Shown: positions 47,760 through 57,541, numbered from the stretch's first letter. The stretch: DNA of 64,000 nt from Salinimonas iocasae (GCF_006228385.1 NZ_CP039852.1:2806001-2870000); one strand, 5' to 3'. Made by a program: numbers and translations. The notes: a model not told the origin generated them from the letters alone.

Positions 47760-48918
47760 CTACCTTTAGATTGAAAAATTTTTTGAATGGTGGCCCGGAA
47801 AAACGTTTGATGATTTGCAGGACGTTTTCACTACTATCGCCCTGGCCATAGGGGTTGGTAATATTCTCGCCAGCAGCTTTATAGCGTCTGTCTAAAGCAA
47901 CCCCCACCGCCTCACTAATTGCACGCTCATCTGCATCACAATGAATAACGCTTTTGGCTGCCAGGCGTCCTTTTTGGCGAACACCAATATTAACAGTCGG
48001 AACATCAAGGGAAGGCACCTCAATAATGCCACTTGATGAGTTTCCAATCACTGCAGAACAATGTTTTACAGCGCTTAAATATCGTATGTGCCCGAGCGAT
48101 GGAATAGTGAGCACACGGTCAGGCGCTTTCTCGCCATATGCTGCAAGCAGTGGAATAATTTTTCTGCCCCCATTATCGGCGTTCGGATAGGTCAGAATCA
48201 CCTGCAAGTAAGGATAGTCGTCCAAAGCATTCAACAACGCGCTGAAAGTTTGTTCCGGATCCTCATCGCCAGATGTAACAGGATGATAGGTTACAACAAC
48301 GTAAGGCCGGGCAAGCTCGAAGCCCAGCGATGCACTAAGCTTTTCTGGTGATAAAAGAGTCGACTTGGTTAAGTGATCCAGCCCCAATGCGCCCACGTTA
48401 ATGACCCGCTCCGGCGCTTCCCCCAACTGAATGACCCGTTGTCTGTATTCTTCGGTTGAGACACCGTGCAGATAACTTAGCTTTGTTATCGCGTGCCTGA
48501 TATTGTCATCATAAGCACCTTCTGATATTTCCCCACCGTGTAGGTGGAGTACCGGAATGCCTAGAATCATGGCAGTCTGTGCGGCGGCAAGTGCCTCGTA
48601 GCGATCCCCCAAAATAACGATAATATCTGGCTTGAGTCTGACTAATGCATCGGTGAAGCCCAGTACACCCAAGCCAATACTTTTGGCTACCGCCGACGCT
48701 GAATTCGATGAAAGTAGAATCTCAATCTTTTCATCGATAAAAAATCCGTCTTTCTCAATTTGTTGATAGGTATTGCCAAACTCTTCACTCAGGTGAGAAC
48801 CGCTTACCAGCAGTTGTAACTTCAGAGCGGGGTCGTTCTGAATGTTCTTCATCAGCCAATACAGCAATCCGTAGTCTGCTCGGGTACCGGTAAAAACGGT
48901 GACTTTTTTTATATCCAT
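47734..48918 (-). CDS. neuC: Hydrolysing sugar-nucleotide 2-epimerase (NeuC/LegG family)
   Basis: 394 residues of the WecB/NeuC GT-B-like fold: VFTGTRADYGLLYWLMKNI at the start, LHGGEISEGAYDDNIRHAIT, and VIGNSSSGIIEVPSLDVPTV. The hydrolysing epimerase releases the free 2-epimerised sugar for NeuB. Its presence, rather than a PseG-type hydrolase, is the main sign that the product is of legionaminic/sialic type and not pseudaminic acid. Confidence 0.92.
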   Translation of the reverse strand: MDIKKVTVFTGTRADYGLLYWLMKNIQNDPALKLQLLVSGSHLSEEFGNTYQQIEKDGFFIDEKIEILLSSNSASAVAKSIGLGVLGFTDALVRLKPDIIVILGDRYEALAAAQTAMILGIPVLHLHGGEISEGAYDDNIRHAITKLSYLHGVSTEEYRQRVIQLGEAPERVINVGALGLDHLTKSTLLSPEKLSASLGFELARPYVVVTYHPVTSGDEDPEQTFSALLNALDDYPYLQVILTYPNADNGGRKIIPLLAAYGEKAPDRVLTIPSLGHIRYLSAVKHCSAVIGNSSSGIIEVPSLDVPTVNIGVRQKGRLAAKSVIHCDADERAISEAVGVALDRRYKAAGENITNPYGQGDSSENVLQIIKRFSGPPFKKFFNLKVDDSDIDNC

Positions 48919-48934
48919 GATTTGTTAACCCACA

Positions 48935-50080
48935 TCAGACAGAAACTGGCGAGCTGGGCAGATTGATCAGGTGAGCCTCAAAATACTCAGCATTGGGCAA
49001 GCTGCCCCGTAAAGCATTTTTATACATAGGTAACCTGTGCATCAGTCGCCATACCGGCCTGGTCATTACCCCATCACCGTTGGTTTCAGCCAATACTTTA
49101 TCACGTGTTTCCTGGTCAGGGCACAGGACCGCATTTAGCCAAAAATTAGATTTTGCGTGCGCTGGTTCATCGACGAACCTGAAGATTGAGTTGTAGAAAA
49201 ATGCTTTGTAATTTGCGGCCAACTCTCTCTTGCTTTTAATGAAGGTGTCCAGCTTTTCGATTTGGGCACACCCCAGTGCCGCGTTCAAATTCGGCATTCT
49301 GTAATTAAAGCCCGCTTCATCATGGTAAAACTCATAGGGGTGCGGCACTTTCGCGGTGGTAGTAATATACTTTATCCGATCGCCAAGGGCAGCATCATTG
49401 CAAAGCACCATACCGCCTCCGCCGGTCGTAATAATCTTATTGCCGTTAAAACTTATCGCACCGAACAGACCGAATGTTCCGGTATGCTGTCCTTTATAAA
49501 AAGAGCCCAGGCTTTCGGCGGCATCTTCTATCAGAGTGATACCCCACTTTTCACATACGCTGATAAGCGCGTCCAACTCCACAGGATGGCCGAAGGTATG
49601 CACAGGCAGCGCGGCTTTAATACGTCTACCGGACTTTTGATGAATACAGCCCTGTTCACTTAATACTGCATGCTGTTCAAGAAAATCGTCAACCGCGTTC
49701 GGGCACAGACCCAGCGTATTGGCAGATACATCGACGAAAACAGGTTCCGCCCCAAGATGAAATAATGCATTACAGGTTGCCACAAAGGTGAGGGCCTGAG
49801 TAATGACAAGATCACCGGCTTTTATATCAGCCAGATGCAGACTTGTGTGTAAGGCCGCCGTACCATTTGTTGTGGCAACCGCTCTGGTAGCGCCGGTATA
49901 GTTGGCCACCCGTTTTTCAAACTCATCAACATACTTGCCGACACTGGAAACAAACGTGCTGTCGATGGTATCCAACAAAAACGCCTTTTCCGTGCTATCA
50001 AACGTTGGCGCGTGTAAAGGAATGAATTCATTGGTTTTGTACAAATCCCGAATAAATTCATTAATCATTTTGCTCATCAT
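48935..50080 (-). CDS. legC: LegC-family PLP aminotransferase
   Basis: 381 residues of the DegT/DnrJ/EryC1 fold: TTNGTAALHTSLHLADIKAG, the EDAAESLGSFYKGQ stretch and the PLP-lysine region SFNGNKIITTGGGGMVL. The opening FIPLHAPTFDSTEKAFLLDT fits the LegC subgroup, which aminates the 4-keto-6-deoxy sugar. It follows the dehydratase gene by 10 bases. Two Met codons at the start leave small uncertainty. Confidence 0.92.
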   Translation of the reverse strand: MMSKMINEFIRDLYKTNEFIPLHAPTFDSTEKAFLLDTIDSTFVSSVGKYVDEFEKRVANYTGATRAVATTNGTAALHTSLHLADIKAGDLVITQALTFVATCNALFHLGAEPVFVDVSANTLGLCPNAVDDFLEQHAVLSEQGCIHQKSGRRIKAALPVHTFGHPVELDALISVCEKWGITLIEDAAESLGSFYKGQHTGTFGLFGAISFNGNKIITTGGGGMVLCNDAALGDRIKYITTTAKVPHPYEFYHDEAGFNYRMPNLNAALGCAQIEKLDTFIKSKRELAANYKAFFYNSIFRFVDEPAHAKSNFWLNAVLCPDQETRDKVLAETNGDGVMTRPVWRLMHRLPMYKNALRGSLPNAEYFEAHLINLPSSPVSV

Positions 50081-50090
50081 CTGTTTGCCT

Positions 50091-51281
50091 TTACATCTTG
50101 CTGTCCAGGTATTTACCGGTTTCCAAATGATTGAAGTTGTTCAGCATTTCGCTGAACAGCTCAACAAGCTGAGCTTTTTCCCAATAGCCTGCACGCTTCA
50201 GTGCGTCGATAGCGTCGGAAAAGTAGTGAAGCCGCTCCTCACTGACGTCTAGTGCATTTTGAATAACGCCTATACTTTTGAAGCTATCCATATTTACGTT
50301 TTCATCAGCGGTGAAGAATTCTTCAAAATCTTTTTCGCCGGTCGTATCGCTGCTTGTGAACAAACAAGGCCATTGGCCCTTTGCAGGTAGTGTCGCCATG
50401 AGTGATCGTGCTTCCTGCTCGGACTCACAATGGTAAGGAGCGTACCCCTGTAACCTTACATATTTCTCTGCGATCTCAGCAAAGGTAATCAAATGCAACG
50501 ACTCAGAAAGCTTTGGAAAAAAGATATCTCTGTTATCACCAAAGATACAGGACATAAGGCAAAGTTCGCCTGACTCTTTGGGTGTCAGGAAATAGCGTTT
50601 AATGTCGTTCGGCGCCACGATAGGCTGATTTTTTTGTAGCCGCTGATTGAAGCTGTGCAGTAAAGAGCCGTCCGAAAATGCCACATTGGCAAATCTGGCC
50701 GTGGAAATAGCAACAGACTGACTTTCACGCATCAGGTACATTTCCATAATGCGCTTCGACGCGCCCATCATATTCACCGGGTTCGCCGCTTTGTCTGTGG
50801 ACACGCAAAAATATTTTTTTACACCGCTTTGGACGGATTGCTGAAGCGTTTTCAATGTATTGAAAATGTTTACATCAATCATACGCATTAAAGTGAATGG
50901 ATCTTTTTCACTTCTGACATGCTTCAGCGCTGACAGGTTAAGTACGTAATCAAACTCTCCTGCGCTTTTGATAAAAGCATCATAGGCGACAGAACCGATA
51001 TCAAGCGCGTAGGTTTGAAAATCACCGTCTATATAGCCAAAGCTGCTTCTGATATCACGGACCAGTTCTGCCAGGTTATTTTCGCTTATGTCGACAACAT
51101 ACAGTTTCTTTGGCTGCCGTTTAAAAATCTCTTTAGTGACCGCCTGGCCAATTGTGCCTGCTCCGCCTAAAACTAAAAAGCGAGACTTGCTGACAATGGT
51201 GTTAAGCGCGTTCTCTCGTGCATAGATATCGTCGCTAAATATTTCGTTCTGTCGACCGATTAGCTGTAAAACATCCGTCAT
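50091..51281 (-). CDS. legB: Sugar-nucleotide 4,6-dehydratase (CapD/PseB-type fold)
   Basis: 396 residues with an N-terminal extension of about 30, the NAD motif VLGGAGTIGQAVTKEI and the active stretch CVSTDKAANPVNMMGASKR. The catalytic position usually Tyr is Met (NMMGASK), as in the WbpM/CapD branch; PseB-type inverting enzymes keep Tyr. By cluster position it performs the first step, making a 4-keto-6-deoxy sugar for LegC. The legB symbol is functional; the sequence family is the polysaccharide-biosynthesis dehydratases, and UDP or GDP substrate is undecided. Confidence 0.82.
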   Translation of the reverse strand: MTDVLQLIGRQNEIFSDDIYARENALNTIVSKSRFLVLGGAGTIGQAVTKEIFKRQPKKLYVVDISENNLAELVRDIRSSFGYIDGDFQTYALDIGSVAYDAFIKSAGEFDYVLNLSALKHVRSEKDPFTLMRMIDVNIFNTLKTLQQSVQSGVKKYFCVSTDKAANPVNMMGASKRIMEMYLMRESQSVAISTARFANVAFSDGSLLHSFNQRLQKNQPIVAPNDIKRYFLTPKESGELCLMSCIFGDNRDIFFPKLSESLHLITFAEIAEKYVRLQGYAPYHCESEQEARSLMATLPAKGQWPCLFTSSDTTGEKDFEEFFTADENVNMDSFKSIGVIQNALDVSEERLHYFSDAIDALKRAGYWEKAQLVELFSEMLNNFNHLETGKYLDSKM

Positions 51282-51393
51282 GAAAGCACCTTCAGGCTAA
51301 AGAAAGTTTCATCACATTTAGAAAGCTCAGCTTTTTGCAAACGCTGTTGTAAAGAAGCAAGTGTAATCCGGCGTTTGGGTAATAAAAATATTC

Positions 51394-53505
51394 TCATGAT
51401 GATTCGTTTAATCCCCGGATTTTATTATGCTGCTCAAAAGAGTGGTCACATCGCCGACTCCACGCATGCCGGTAATCATTCTTCATCGCCTCGATACACG
51501 CTGCCCATACTTCCAGCGCCTGGGCAAACCAGTTCAGTGTTTTTTCTTCATCCGCGTATAGATAAAGCAGGCTTATCATCGGGCCATGAAAATACAAAAG
51601 CGTACCTTTGATAACGTGAAACAGATGACCATACCGTCTGCCGCGATACGCAAACACGACTCTGGCTTGAGCTCGCAGTAAATCCGAAGCTTCCTTACGC
51701 GTTGCGTAAGGGCGCTGCCCAATCTCCAATAGGTAGTCGCATAATGATACAAATTCAGCAATACCGACTGATTCTTCCGGCTTCTCTATGTCAAACGGAC
51801 GGAAGAAGCTGCTTTTTATTTCTTCGATAATTGACTGCTTATTGTGTTTAAGCGGTATACAGAGAATATCGTCGGCTTGCAGTGGTTCAGCACCCGTAAT
51901 CTTTGCGCCATGACCGACATTATAAAATTGTGTGTGCGGAGAAGTTTTGACCAGATATTCAAGCTGTTGCTTCGACTGAACCAGCAAACTCGTTGCTTTT
52001 ACGTGCCCTCCCAGGTTCCCTTCCAACTCGAAAGGTGCATTGGTTTCTGCGACCAGTTTTTGTTTAAAAGCCGGATCGCGATAGACGCTATGGGATGAAT
52101 GCGTTGAGCCATCTACCGGATAACCATTGTCTACGCCGAACATATAGATTTCACCGAATCCCATCATTGTTGCGAATGAAAGGGCTGTATTAGCCACCAA
52201 AGGCCCGGCGAAAGGTAATTCGGGAATATTTTGTTGATGCTGCTTAAAATATTCAAGCTGTGAAAATACGGTAGCCGCTTCGGGACCTTTTAAACCCAAT
52301 CCCGCCCATTGATACAGCGAGGGGACTTCAGAGTACATCACATCCACGGCTAGCAGGTTCAAATCCTTAAGGGTTTCCCGCTTATTGGTTTCCAGCAATA
52401 TGTCATAGGTGACTTTAGGGCGTTCTACAAGCACATGAAAGTCTGGTTTTATACCCAGCTTTGTTAATGTCGGTAACGCTGTACCCGCAGCAAACAAAAT
52501 AATATTGTCGCGGTTTTCCCGAATAACATCGATAGCCTCATCCACAGAGGGACCATTAGCAACCACGTAAGCTGTTAAGTGTTTAAATTTTTGTTTATCT
52601 TTGACGCCAACAAATGCCGGACACTGGTTATCATTAAAATTTTCGATACTGTGAGCTAGCCCTGTTACCGCATCGTTATAAAAGCCATACCCAAGCTGAA
52701 TCTGATGAAAGTGATCAAAAAATGCTTTGATCAACGCATTATTTTGCTTCCCCGGTGTATGCTGATAACAAAAACTACTGATCAGTGAAAAAGCACCAAC
52801 ATCATTATAGACTTGTTGCACTTGCTCAAAAAATACATCATAAGTGACACCGATATGCAGAAAAACGCAACCGCTTCCTTCATCGGCTTTCTTGAAGATA
52901 ACTTCCCAGTCAGTACAAAAAAGACTGGCGTAAAACATCTCAAAATCCGGTTCGCATACAAAAATGTAGTCGAAGGTATGGGATTCCAGTAATGCTGTGA
53001 GTGCGTAACCCAATCCGACACCAAACATGATACATGTTGGATAATGTACAGGCAGAGATTCCAGCAGCGGTTCATCCTCGGGGACAATATCGATGAGTGT
53101 CTTCGCCAGTTTCGCCATATGACGTATATGTAGACGCTTATCCGCTTTTATTGTGTCGTCAATCCCTCGATATAATAGCGAACGGCCAAAACTAGCTTTG
53201 GCTGTGTTTTTTGAGACCTGACGCCGCGATTGCTGATACGGGTCGTCACCATAAAGCGGCACCGTGGCATCACGCGGCACAAAATTGCCATCGCCGGATG
53301 GGCTGGCAAATACATTGAAATCCTGACGCGGTGTAAAATTCGAAATTTGTTTAAAAAGCTCAGGGTAATATGTTTTAAACGCCGCCAGATTATTTTGAAA
53401 ACGCTGCTCAGAATCTTTGGCAAACTTGGTCTGGCGCGCCTGGTAATCCTGCGCTACCCTAAGTTTTTGTTCAAGTTCCAACAGTGAAGCCTGTAGATTA
53501 TCCAT
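51394..53505 (-). CDS. maf: Motility accessory factor Maf, putative flagellin glycosyltransferase
   Basis: 703 residues of the Maf/DUF115 family. The central domain (about 270-450) contains VVANGPSVDEAIDVIRENRD and AAGTALPTLTKLGIKPDFHV, the core of the MAF_flag10 family, which transfers CMP-activated nonulosonic acids to Ser/Thr of flagellin. A long N-terminal helical part precedes it. It lies between the nonulosonate genes and fliD, and overlaps the small upstream gene by 8 bases. Confidence 0.92.
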   Translation of the reverse strand: MDNLQASLLELEQKLRVAQDYQARQTKFAKDSEQRFQNNLAAFKTYYPELFKQISNFTPRQDFNVFASPSGDGNFVPRDATVPLYGDDPYQQSRRQVSKNTAKASFGRSLLYRGIDDTIKADKRLHIRHMAKLAKTLIDIVPEDEPLLESLPVHYPTCIMFGVGLGYALTALLESHTFDYIFVCEPDFEMFYASLFCTDWEVIFKKADEGSGCVFLHIGVTYDVFFEQVQQVYNDVGAFSLISSFCYQHTPGKQNNALIKAFFDHFHQIQLGYGFYNDAVTGLAHSIENFNDNQCPAFVGVKDKQKFKHLTAYVVANGPSVDEAIDVIRENRDNIILFAAGTALPTLTKLGIKPDFHVLVERPKVTYDILLETNKRETLKDLNLLAVDVMYSEVPSLYQWAGLGLKGPEAATVFSQLEYFKQHQQNIPELPFAGPLVANTALSFATMMGFGEIYMFGVDNGYPVDGSTHSSHSVYRDPAFKQKLVAETNAPFELEGNLGGHVKATSLLVQSKQQLEYLVKTSPHTQFYNVGHGAKITGAEPLQADDILCIPLKHNKQSIIEEIKSSFFRPFDIEKPEESVGIAEFVSLCDYLLEIGQRPYATRKEASDLLRAQARVVFAYRGRRYGHLFHVIKGTLLYFHGPMISLLYLYADEEKTLNWFAQALEVWAACIEAMKNDYRHAWSRRCDHSFEQHNKIRGLNESS

Positions 53506-53815
53506 GCGTGTTTTTACCCTGATATTTATTATTCGTTTTTAATTCGCTTTTTTTATTGAACGGAGCGATCACATCAATGAGCTGACGACTGCGTTTATTC
53601 ATCGCCCCCTCCTCGTCCGTTAGCCATTCAGCCAGTTCGTAAAGATAACGCTGCTGCTCAGCGCTTAACGCCATTAATTCCGATCGCGATAATTGCCGTA
53701 TTGACGCCGCTAATTTATCTGCCACCGATACCGCATCATCGTACTGCTCTTGTTCGATAAGTTCAGCAAGCGCTGCCGCATGAATTGTGACATCATTAAA
53801 GTTATTGTTTGGCAT
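53498..53815 (-). CDS. Small helical protein, possibly FliT-like chaperone
   Basis: 105 residues, predicted to be mostly alpha-helical and acidic, with a basic tail. I do not recognise a firm family. Its place just downstream of fliD is where Vibrio flaI or enteric fliT sits, and its size and helical character agree, so a FliD/FliS-type export chaperone is a reasonable guess. The overlap with maf suggests co-translation. Confidence 0.55.
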   Translation of the reverse strand: MPNNNFNDVTIHAAALAELIEQEQYDDAVSVADKLAASIRQLSRSELMALSAEQQRYLYELAEWLTDEEGAMNKRSRQLIDVIAPFNKKSELKTNNKYQGKNTHG

Positions 53816-53987
53816 TTCTCTGTGCTCGTTATCTGGATGTAATCAACAGCAAAAGCAGGATTTTTGTCAATGTTGGCCTACGTTCGTGGTAAAAGCACAA
53901 AGTATGCCTGTTTTGCCTCGTCGTTTTTACGGCATGTGTGTCAATAATCAGGCAGGAGCAGCGCGGTAATGCAGATGTTGATAAACG

Positions 53988-54010
53988 GCAAACTGCCCGC
54001 AAGGGGGCAT
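53988..54010 (-). terminator. Possible weak terminator after fliD
   Basis: TGCCC and GGGCA pair around a short loop about 50 bases after the fliD stop, followed on the minus strand by GTTTG. Stem and T-tract are both short, so this is tentative. Confidence 0.35.
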
Positions 54011-54060
54011 AAACTGCGTTATAAAGGTATCACGATTAGTGAAACGTCAGGGGGCGGCAA

Positions 54061-55482
54061 TTACTTTTCCCTGACGAAACCTGGTAAAGAGTCCAGTTGT
54101 CCCATCAGATAACTACCGGCGCTACGCATTGACGCTATCAGTGTATCCAGCGAAGCATATTTGTTGCGCAGGCTGGTTTCAAGTTGCTGCATCCTGTATT
54201 GATGGTCACTGCGATCATCTTCTAAATCATCTTTTTGAATATTGAGGTAGTCCTGACGCTGTTTAAGGATCCCGCCACTGTCAACATAGCTATCAAGAAT
54301 GTTACCAAAGGTCTCAGCAAGACCACCCGCATTGGTGAAAAGCTTGCCGACATCAGAAAAGCCGCTGTCAAGTGCTTCATTAACACTGCGAACCACATTA
54401 TCTTTTTCGAGCTTACCATTCTGGTTCAGTGATAAACCAATATCAAAAATAGTCTGGAAATCTCCAGCATCACTGATTTGGGTGGTTAATGCGTTAGTAA
54501 GCTGATCTTTAATTGCCCTGACTGTGGCATCGCCAAAAAGGGGAGCCTTTACCGATGCAGATTGCTGATTAATCATATCAATCGTATTATTGAAGGCATT
54601 TACGAAGCTATCGATTTTTTCTGTCACCCCTTCGCGGTCAAAGGCGATATCCGCGTTAGCAATTTCGCCATTCTCACTGGGTCTTTTGGCAGTGATCGTC
54701 AGTCCTTGCACGGCATCGCTGAAAACGTTACCATCGTTGGTTATTTGAATTCCATCGACTTCTATAATTGCATCCTGTGCTACATTTTCAGGTGCAATAG
54801 CCAGACCACCAGCACCGCCACCATTTGCGACGGTAGACAAGCGATCGAGTTCAGAATTATTGTTGGTTATGACAAGATCGTTACCCGAGCCCGCTTCCGA
54901 TGACTCGATGACCAGCAGGCTTTCAGAGCCTGTGTTTATAATATTGGCTGAAACACCAAAAGAACCACTGGCGTCATTGATGGCCTGACGAATATCTTCC
55001 AGAGTCGCACCCGCATCGATATCAATATCAAAGGAATTTGTACCGGCTGAAAACGTCAAAGTACTGGCGCTTGTTGCTACCACTTCATCTGCCGAAGTGA
55101 ATGTATTGGCGGGGTTAGATGTATCAGTCTGAGCGCGGCTGCCCTGCGCCAGTTGCAAAACACTGATATCAAATGAGCCGGTTGTAGCGGTTTCATCCGC
55201 TTTTACCGAAACAAGATCACCTAATGAGCCGGACGTGTCAGGTTGGCGAACGGTTGCCGCACGCTGATTGAATTTATCAGGATCTGATAGCTCTTCAAAA
55301 ATATCTTGCAGCTTACTCATCACGGACTTGATGCCGCCAATGCCGGTAAGCTCAACGGACAATTCAGACTCGCGCTTGGCAAACTTTTGTAATTTGGGTT
55401 GATTAGTGGCTTGCAGAGTCGAAGAAATAATGGATTCGAGGTCTATTCCAGACCCTACGCCAGCATTAGTGATTGTTGCCAT
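54061..55482 (-). CDS. fliD: Filament cap protein FliD
   Basis: 473 residues: N-terminal conserved GVGSGIDLESIISSTLQATN, a variable central domain with typical FliD segments (GTNSFDIDIDAGATLEDIRQ), and a C-terminal coiled coil (RMQQLETSLRNKYASLDTLI). It caps the filament and guides flagellin folding. It is preceded by a strong GGGGGGAG ribosome site and flaG 24 bases upstream. Confidence 0.96.
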   Translation of the reverse strand: MATITNAGVGSGIDLESIISSTLQATNQPKLQKFAKRESELSVELTGIGGIKSVMSKLQDIFEELSDPDKFNQRAATVRQPDTSGSLGDLVSVKADETATTGSFDISVLQLAQGSRAQTDTSNPANTFTSADEVVATSASTLTFSAGTNSFDIDIDAGATLEDIRQAINDASGSFGVSANIINTGSESLLVIESSEAGSGNDLVITNNNSELDRLSTVANGGGAGGLAIAPENVAQDAIIEVDGIQITNDGNVFSDAVQGLTITAKRPSENGEIANADIAFDREGVTEKIDSFVNAFNNTIDMINQQSASVKAPLFGDATVRAIKDQLTNALTTQISDAGDFQTIFDIGLSLNQNGKLEKDNVVRSVNEALDSGFSDVGKLFTNAGGLAETFGNILDSYVDSGGILKQRQDYLNIQKDDLEDDRSDHQYRMQQLETSLRNKYASLDTLIASMRSAGSYLMGQLDSLPGFVREK

Positions 55483-55506
55483 ACTCCCCCCTATATTTAA
55501 ATAGAA

Positions 55507-55986
55507 TTACAAACGCTCGTTGATGAAAATGCCTGACGCATGTGTTTCCTGCTCTCCATGCAGATTATGTGCCTGCTCTTTAAGACTATCGGCAATATCG
55601 CTTAAAGCTTTAGCTATCTCTCTTAATTCCTTCGGCGGAAGCTCTCTTATGATGTCGCCACTTTCTTTATCAACAACCTTGATAATAGGTGGATCGTTGG
55701 CATCATCAAATTCGAAAATTAAACTGGTCGCTTTTAAAGGAAACTGCTCATTGATAGTAGACAGCCGCTCAAGAATAAGCTGTTTATCCGGTTCTTCACT
55801 TATTGGCTTCTTAGAAACATCATTAGAGAATTCAGAAACCGTTATGTTAACGGGTGATGCCTTTTCCGGCCGCAATTGGGATTCTTTTACTGCAGTGATT
55901 TTATCAAGGCTTGCTCTGGCAGAAAAAGAGTTATCGCCCGTCATTAGGGGATAACTTTTAATGTCTGTTGAATCGTTTACCGCCAT
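55507..55986 (-). CDS. flaG: FlaG-family protein
   Basis: 159 residues. The C-terminal FlaG domain is clear (ATSLIFEFDDANDPPIIKVV, then ESGDIIRELPPKELREIAKA), preceded by a variable N-terminal half. FlaG affects filament length and stability in polar-flagellates. It lies between the flagellins and fliD, as in Vibrio. Confidence 0.93.
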   Translation of the reverse strand: MAVNDSTDIKSYPLMTGDNSFSARASLDKITAVKESQLRPEKASPVNITVSEFSNDVSKKPISEEPDKQLILERLSTINEQFPLKATSLIFEFDDANDPPIIKVVDKESGDIIRELPPKELREIAKALSDIADSLKEQAHNLHGEQETHASGIFINERL

Positions 55987-56014
55987 ATCCGTCTCCTATT
56001 TCATTACCATTAAC

Positions 56015-56040
56015 AGAAAATGCCCACGCGGGCATTTTCT
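56015..56040 (-). terminator. Terminator after the distal flagellin gene
   Basis: AGAAAATGCCC and GGGCATTTTCT pair perfectly around ACGC, 25 bases after the flagellin stop, with A/T-rich arms that allow termination in either direction. Confidence 0.9.
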
Positions 56041-56064
56041 CGGTGGTAAAGAAACAAATATAAC

Positions 56065-57000
56065 TTAGCCCAGTAAGCTCAATGCGGCCTGTGGACGCTG
56101 ATTAGCCTGAGCAAGAATAGACTGAGAAGCCTGTTGCAAAATCTGGTTTTGCGTCAGCTTTGCCGTTTCAGCGGCAAAGTCAGCATCTTTAATCCGCGAT
56201 TTTGCAGCAGACAGATTTTCAGCAATATTTGACTGGTTGTTAATTGCAGATTGGAAACGGTTTTGAACCGCACCCAGCTCGGCACGTTTTTTGTCAACAA
56301 CTGCTATCAAACTGTCCATACCAGCAAGAACTGCTTGTGCATTACCCTGGGTTGAAACACTTATTGCAGTTGCTTTGAATGTTGCTGCGAACGTACCAGC
56401 TGCAGTGTCTAAAGCAGATAACTGATCGCCAGTCACTGCACTGGCAATGGACGCAATACCTGACAGTGTGAAGCCATCCCCTGCCAGCGAGTTTGCTGCG
56501 GCGGTTCCGCCCACGTTTTTCATGCTAAAGCCGATAGTTTGATTGGCATCTGCACCTACTTGGAAACTTGCATCGTATGAGCCATCCAACAGATTTTGAC
56601 CACCAAAGGTTGTATCTTCAGCAATACGATTGACCTCGGACATTAGAGAGCGCATCTCTTCCTGAATCGCCAGGCGGTCTTCATCAGTGTTAGAACCATT
56701 AGCAGCCTGCGAGGCAAGCGTTCTGACACGCTGAAATGAGTTGGTAATTTCATCCATTGCACCTTCAGCAGTCTGTGCCAGTGAAATACCGTCGTTGGCA
56801 TTACGAATACCCTGGTTCAGACCATTGATTTGTCCTTCAAGACGGTTTGAAATCTGCAAGCCTGCTGCATCATCCTTCGCGCTGTTGATCCGAAAACCTG
56901 AAGACAACCGCTCAAAGGCTTGATCCAAACGATTTCCAGAGTTCATTAACTGACGCTGTGCGTTCAGTGAACTTACATTAGTATTTACAGTTAAAGCCAT
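56065..57000 (-). CDS. Flagellin (second copy)
   Basis: 311 residues starting MALTVNTNVSSLNAQRQLMN and ending NQRPQAALSLLG, with a short Ser/Thr-rich central domain. I use the ATG at 57000, which has GGAGG upstream, rather than one 12 bases earlier. It is nearly identical to the other flagellin; differences cluster in the first 70 residues and around residue 170. The central Ser/Thr residues are candidate glycosylation sites for Maf. It has its own sigma-28 promoter. Confidence 0.97.
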   Translation of the reverse strand: MALTVNTNVSSLNAQRQLMNSGNRLDQAFERLSSGFRINSAKDDAAGLQISNRLEGQINGLNQGIRNANDGISLAQTAEGAMDEITNSFQRVRTLASQAANGSNTDEDRLAIQEEMRSLMSEVNRIAEDTTFGGQNLLDGSYDASFQVGADANQTIGFSMKNVGGTAAANSLAGDGFTLSGIASIASAVTGDQLSALDTAAGTFAATFKATAISVSTQGNAQAVLAGMDSLIAVVDKKRAELGAVQNRFQSAINNQSNIAENLSAAKSRIKDADFAAETAKLTQNQILQQASQSILAQANQRPQAALSLLG

Positions 57001-57101
57001 TGTAGCCTCCACTTCTTTATATAGTATCCGGTATCATTGCCTACCCCTAAGCAAGTAATTCCGGGTTCAACGAGTAACCTGAATAGATCCTCTAATTAAA
57101 G

Positions 57102-57128
57102 ATATCGACTAGATTTACTCAACCTTTA
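57102..57128 (-). promoter_or_regulatory. Sigma-28 promoter of the second flagellin
   Basis: Minus strand: TAAAGGTT, 11 bases, GTCGATAT, matching seven and six of eight positions of TAAAGTTT and GCCGATAA with exact spacing. It lies about 100 bases upstream of the start. Confidence 0.82.
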
Positions 57129-57379
57129 GTTTTTTCGTTGCTTTTTGTTAACACTTTAGAATTAGCCTGGTGATGAGCAAGACTTTATAGGGATAGAGGC
57201 GACTTGGGGCTATTGCTTAATTGATACTGACTCAGGATAGAACACGCCGCTTCATTAGATGTGGATATAGATCGACGTTTATATTTTTCTGCATTAAACG
57301 CTGCCGAAGCGGCAATAATTGTCACAAAAAATGAAAAACATTGCCGTTTTGCTGACAATCCTACTTTTCACTGTTGCAC

Positions 57380-57409
57380 AAAAAAGCGGAAGGCAAAGGC
57401 CTTCCGCTT
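57380..57409 (-). terminator. Strong terminator between the flagellins
   Basis: AAGCGGAAGGC and GCCTTCCGCTT pair perfectly around a 4-base loop, followed on the minus strand by TTTTTTGTG. It lies about 190 bases after the first flagellin stop, beyond a second hairpin. Confidence 0.85.
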
Positions 57410-57541
57410 GACTTACGATTGAGAGAGATAAACCTGTGGAAAGTTGGCGCAGGTTTTGCTTCACTTTTATTGTGTCAAAAGTTTGTACGCCTTACTTTTG
57501 TTACTATGGTACAAGCCTCCACTTCTAGCTTGCCATACTTT
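57410..57541. other. Intergenic stretch between two hairpins
   Basis: About 130 bases between the hairpin just after the first flagellin and the strong terminator at 57380-57409. It carries on the minus strand AGAAGTGGAGGCTTGTACC, which resembles the flagellin ribosome site AGAAGTGGAGGCTACAATG at 57003-57017 but without a flagellin start. It may be a remnant of a flagellin leader or a small transcript. Confidence 0.4.
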
